DNA of 64,000 nt from contig NZ_UZWD01000015.1 of NCBI RefSeq assembly GCF_900631955.1, forward strand, positions 53,454-117,453, in the 5' to 3' direction. The DNA comes from Devosia equisanguinis. Its GTDB lineage: Bacteria; Pseudomonadota; Alphaproteobacteria; Rhizobiales; Devosiaceae. This document shows positions 63,525-64,000 of the stretch, in pieces. The translations under genes were made by a program, and so were the position numbers. Within the stretch, counting starts at the first letter, position 1. Each line of letters opens with the position of its first letter. A model generated the notes under the pieces. That model was not told where the DNA came from and searched no databases. It worked only from the letters and a program-made list of their open reading frames with translations.

Positions 63525-64000
63525 ATCGGTGGTCCAGAACTTGGTGCAACAGCACCAATCCGCCCTTGGGCCTGGCCCGAGCGCCTGTCGGCTAGCCACC
63601 ATGCAGCCCTGGCGCAAGCGTCGGGGCTTCGGCTCCCGCTCTCCGTTTCGGGGGCAGTCCCCTTTTGGGCGCATTTTATAACCGGTCTCGGCGCTCTTTC
63701 GCCTCCCTCCCCCTTGAGGGGAGGGAATGAGGGAGGGGGTCCATCAGTGGATCGCTAAATGACCCCCTCCCCGGCCCTCCCCTCAAGGGGGAGGGAGTTC
63801 GGGCTGCGTGTTTGGCAATATCTCACCTGGCACGCGATGCGACTCCTCCCCCTCCTTCAGGGGGAGGTTGGGTGGGGGTGTGCAGAGTGCTCAAACCCAT
63901 ATGCGATAGCCCTGCCCTGCGCGCAGGGTTGGGGCTGAGAGCCCGGTGCCAATGTGTCCATAGGCGATGGCCCCCAGAGACCCCCCGCCCGCACCGGGCG
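63525..64000. repeat. Repeat-rich non-coding right end of window
   Basis: No supportable gene. Several palindromes of the cctccccttgaggggagg type are present, and the block at about 63772-63930 is nearly identical to 51531-51680. The tail has gagagcccggtgccaa, shared with 58.58 kb. The region continues beyond the window. Confidence 0.75.

Noticed and set aside
63519..63758. 79-codon open frame at the right end
   Set aside because: Lies in the terminator tail and repeats, with no start signal or family likeness.

Overview
The window reads like a chromosomal segment of a GC-rich alphaproteobacterium of the order Hyphomicrobiales (Rhizobiales); a Devosia-like genus is my best guess. The pointers are an Irr-type Fur regulator, PcaQ next to pcaIJF, CobS/CobT-type proteins, an ScfR-type regulator beside isocitrate lyase, Liv-type and sugar ABC importers, and palindromic dispersed repeats in gene gaps. 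I see no tRNA, rRNA, CRISPR array, insertion sequence or phage gene.

Left part (1-16.4 kb): an aromatic-catabolism island. A branched-chain-type ABC importer (livH/F/G plus a Tat-exported binding protein) and an AraC regulator come first. Next are pcaI-pcaJ-pcaF with divergent pcaQ. A minus-strand operon then encodes hydroquinone 1,2-dioxygenase (hqdA, hqdB), a 4-hydroxymuconic semialdehyde dehydrogenase, maleylacetate reductase, a YCII-domain protein, a Rieske ferredoxin and a CobS-like AAA+ ATPase. A CobT-like VWA protein is transcribed divergently from hqdA. Together these enzymes cover hydroquinone to 3-oxoadipate to succinyl-CoA plus acetyl-CoA. There is no CobN, so the CobS/CobT-like pair probably serves the iron dioxygenase rather than cobalamin synthesis. 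This is the most interesting system in the window.

Middle-left (16.4-24.2 kb): a membrane and periplasm module with an anchor protein, a HupE/UreJ-type permease, a CxxCH cytochrome, a ferric-reductase-like membrane protein, a secreted 351-residue protein, a DUF6152 protein and two DUF6644 membrane proteins. It ends with irr and a second AraC regulator that is a paralogue of the first. Four promoters (binding protein, hqdA, cytochrome, irr) carry the same two-turn direct repeat, which suggests one regulon tying transport, hydroquinone cleavage and the iron/redox genes together.

Centre (24.2-43.8 kb): a peptide/nickel-type ABC importer with a fused double ATPase and a [2Fe-2S] protein; a cyanide-insensitive bd-type quinol oxidase with its tiny DUF2474 partner; an aldehyde dehydrogenase; a LacI regulator with a cytoplasmic GH78 alpha-L-rhamnosidase and a sugar ABC importer; and a cardiolipin-synthase-like enzyme.

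Right part (43.9-64 kb): a DctB/DctD-like two-component system facing a sigma-54 promoter in front of tctCBA; an SDR dehydrogenase; a repeat-rich gap; recN and ligA; three secreted proteins of unknown role; isocitrate lyase with a small partner and an ScfR-type regulator; a membrane protein; and a Tat/lipoprotein L,D-transpeptidase.
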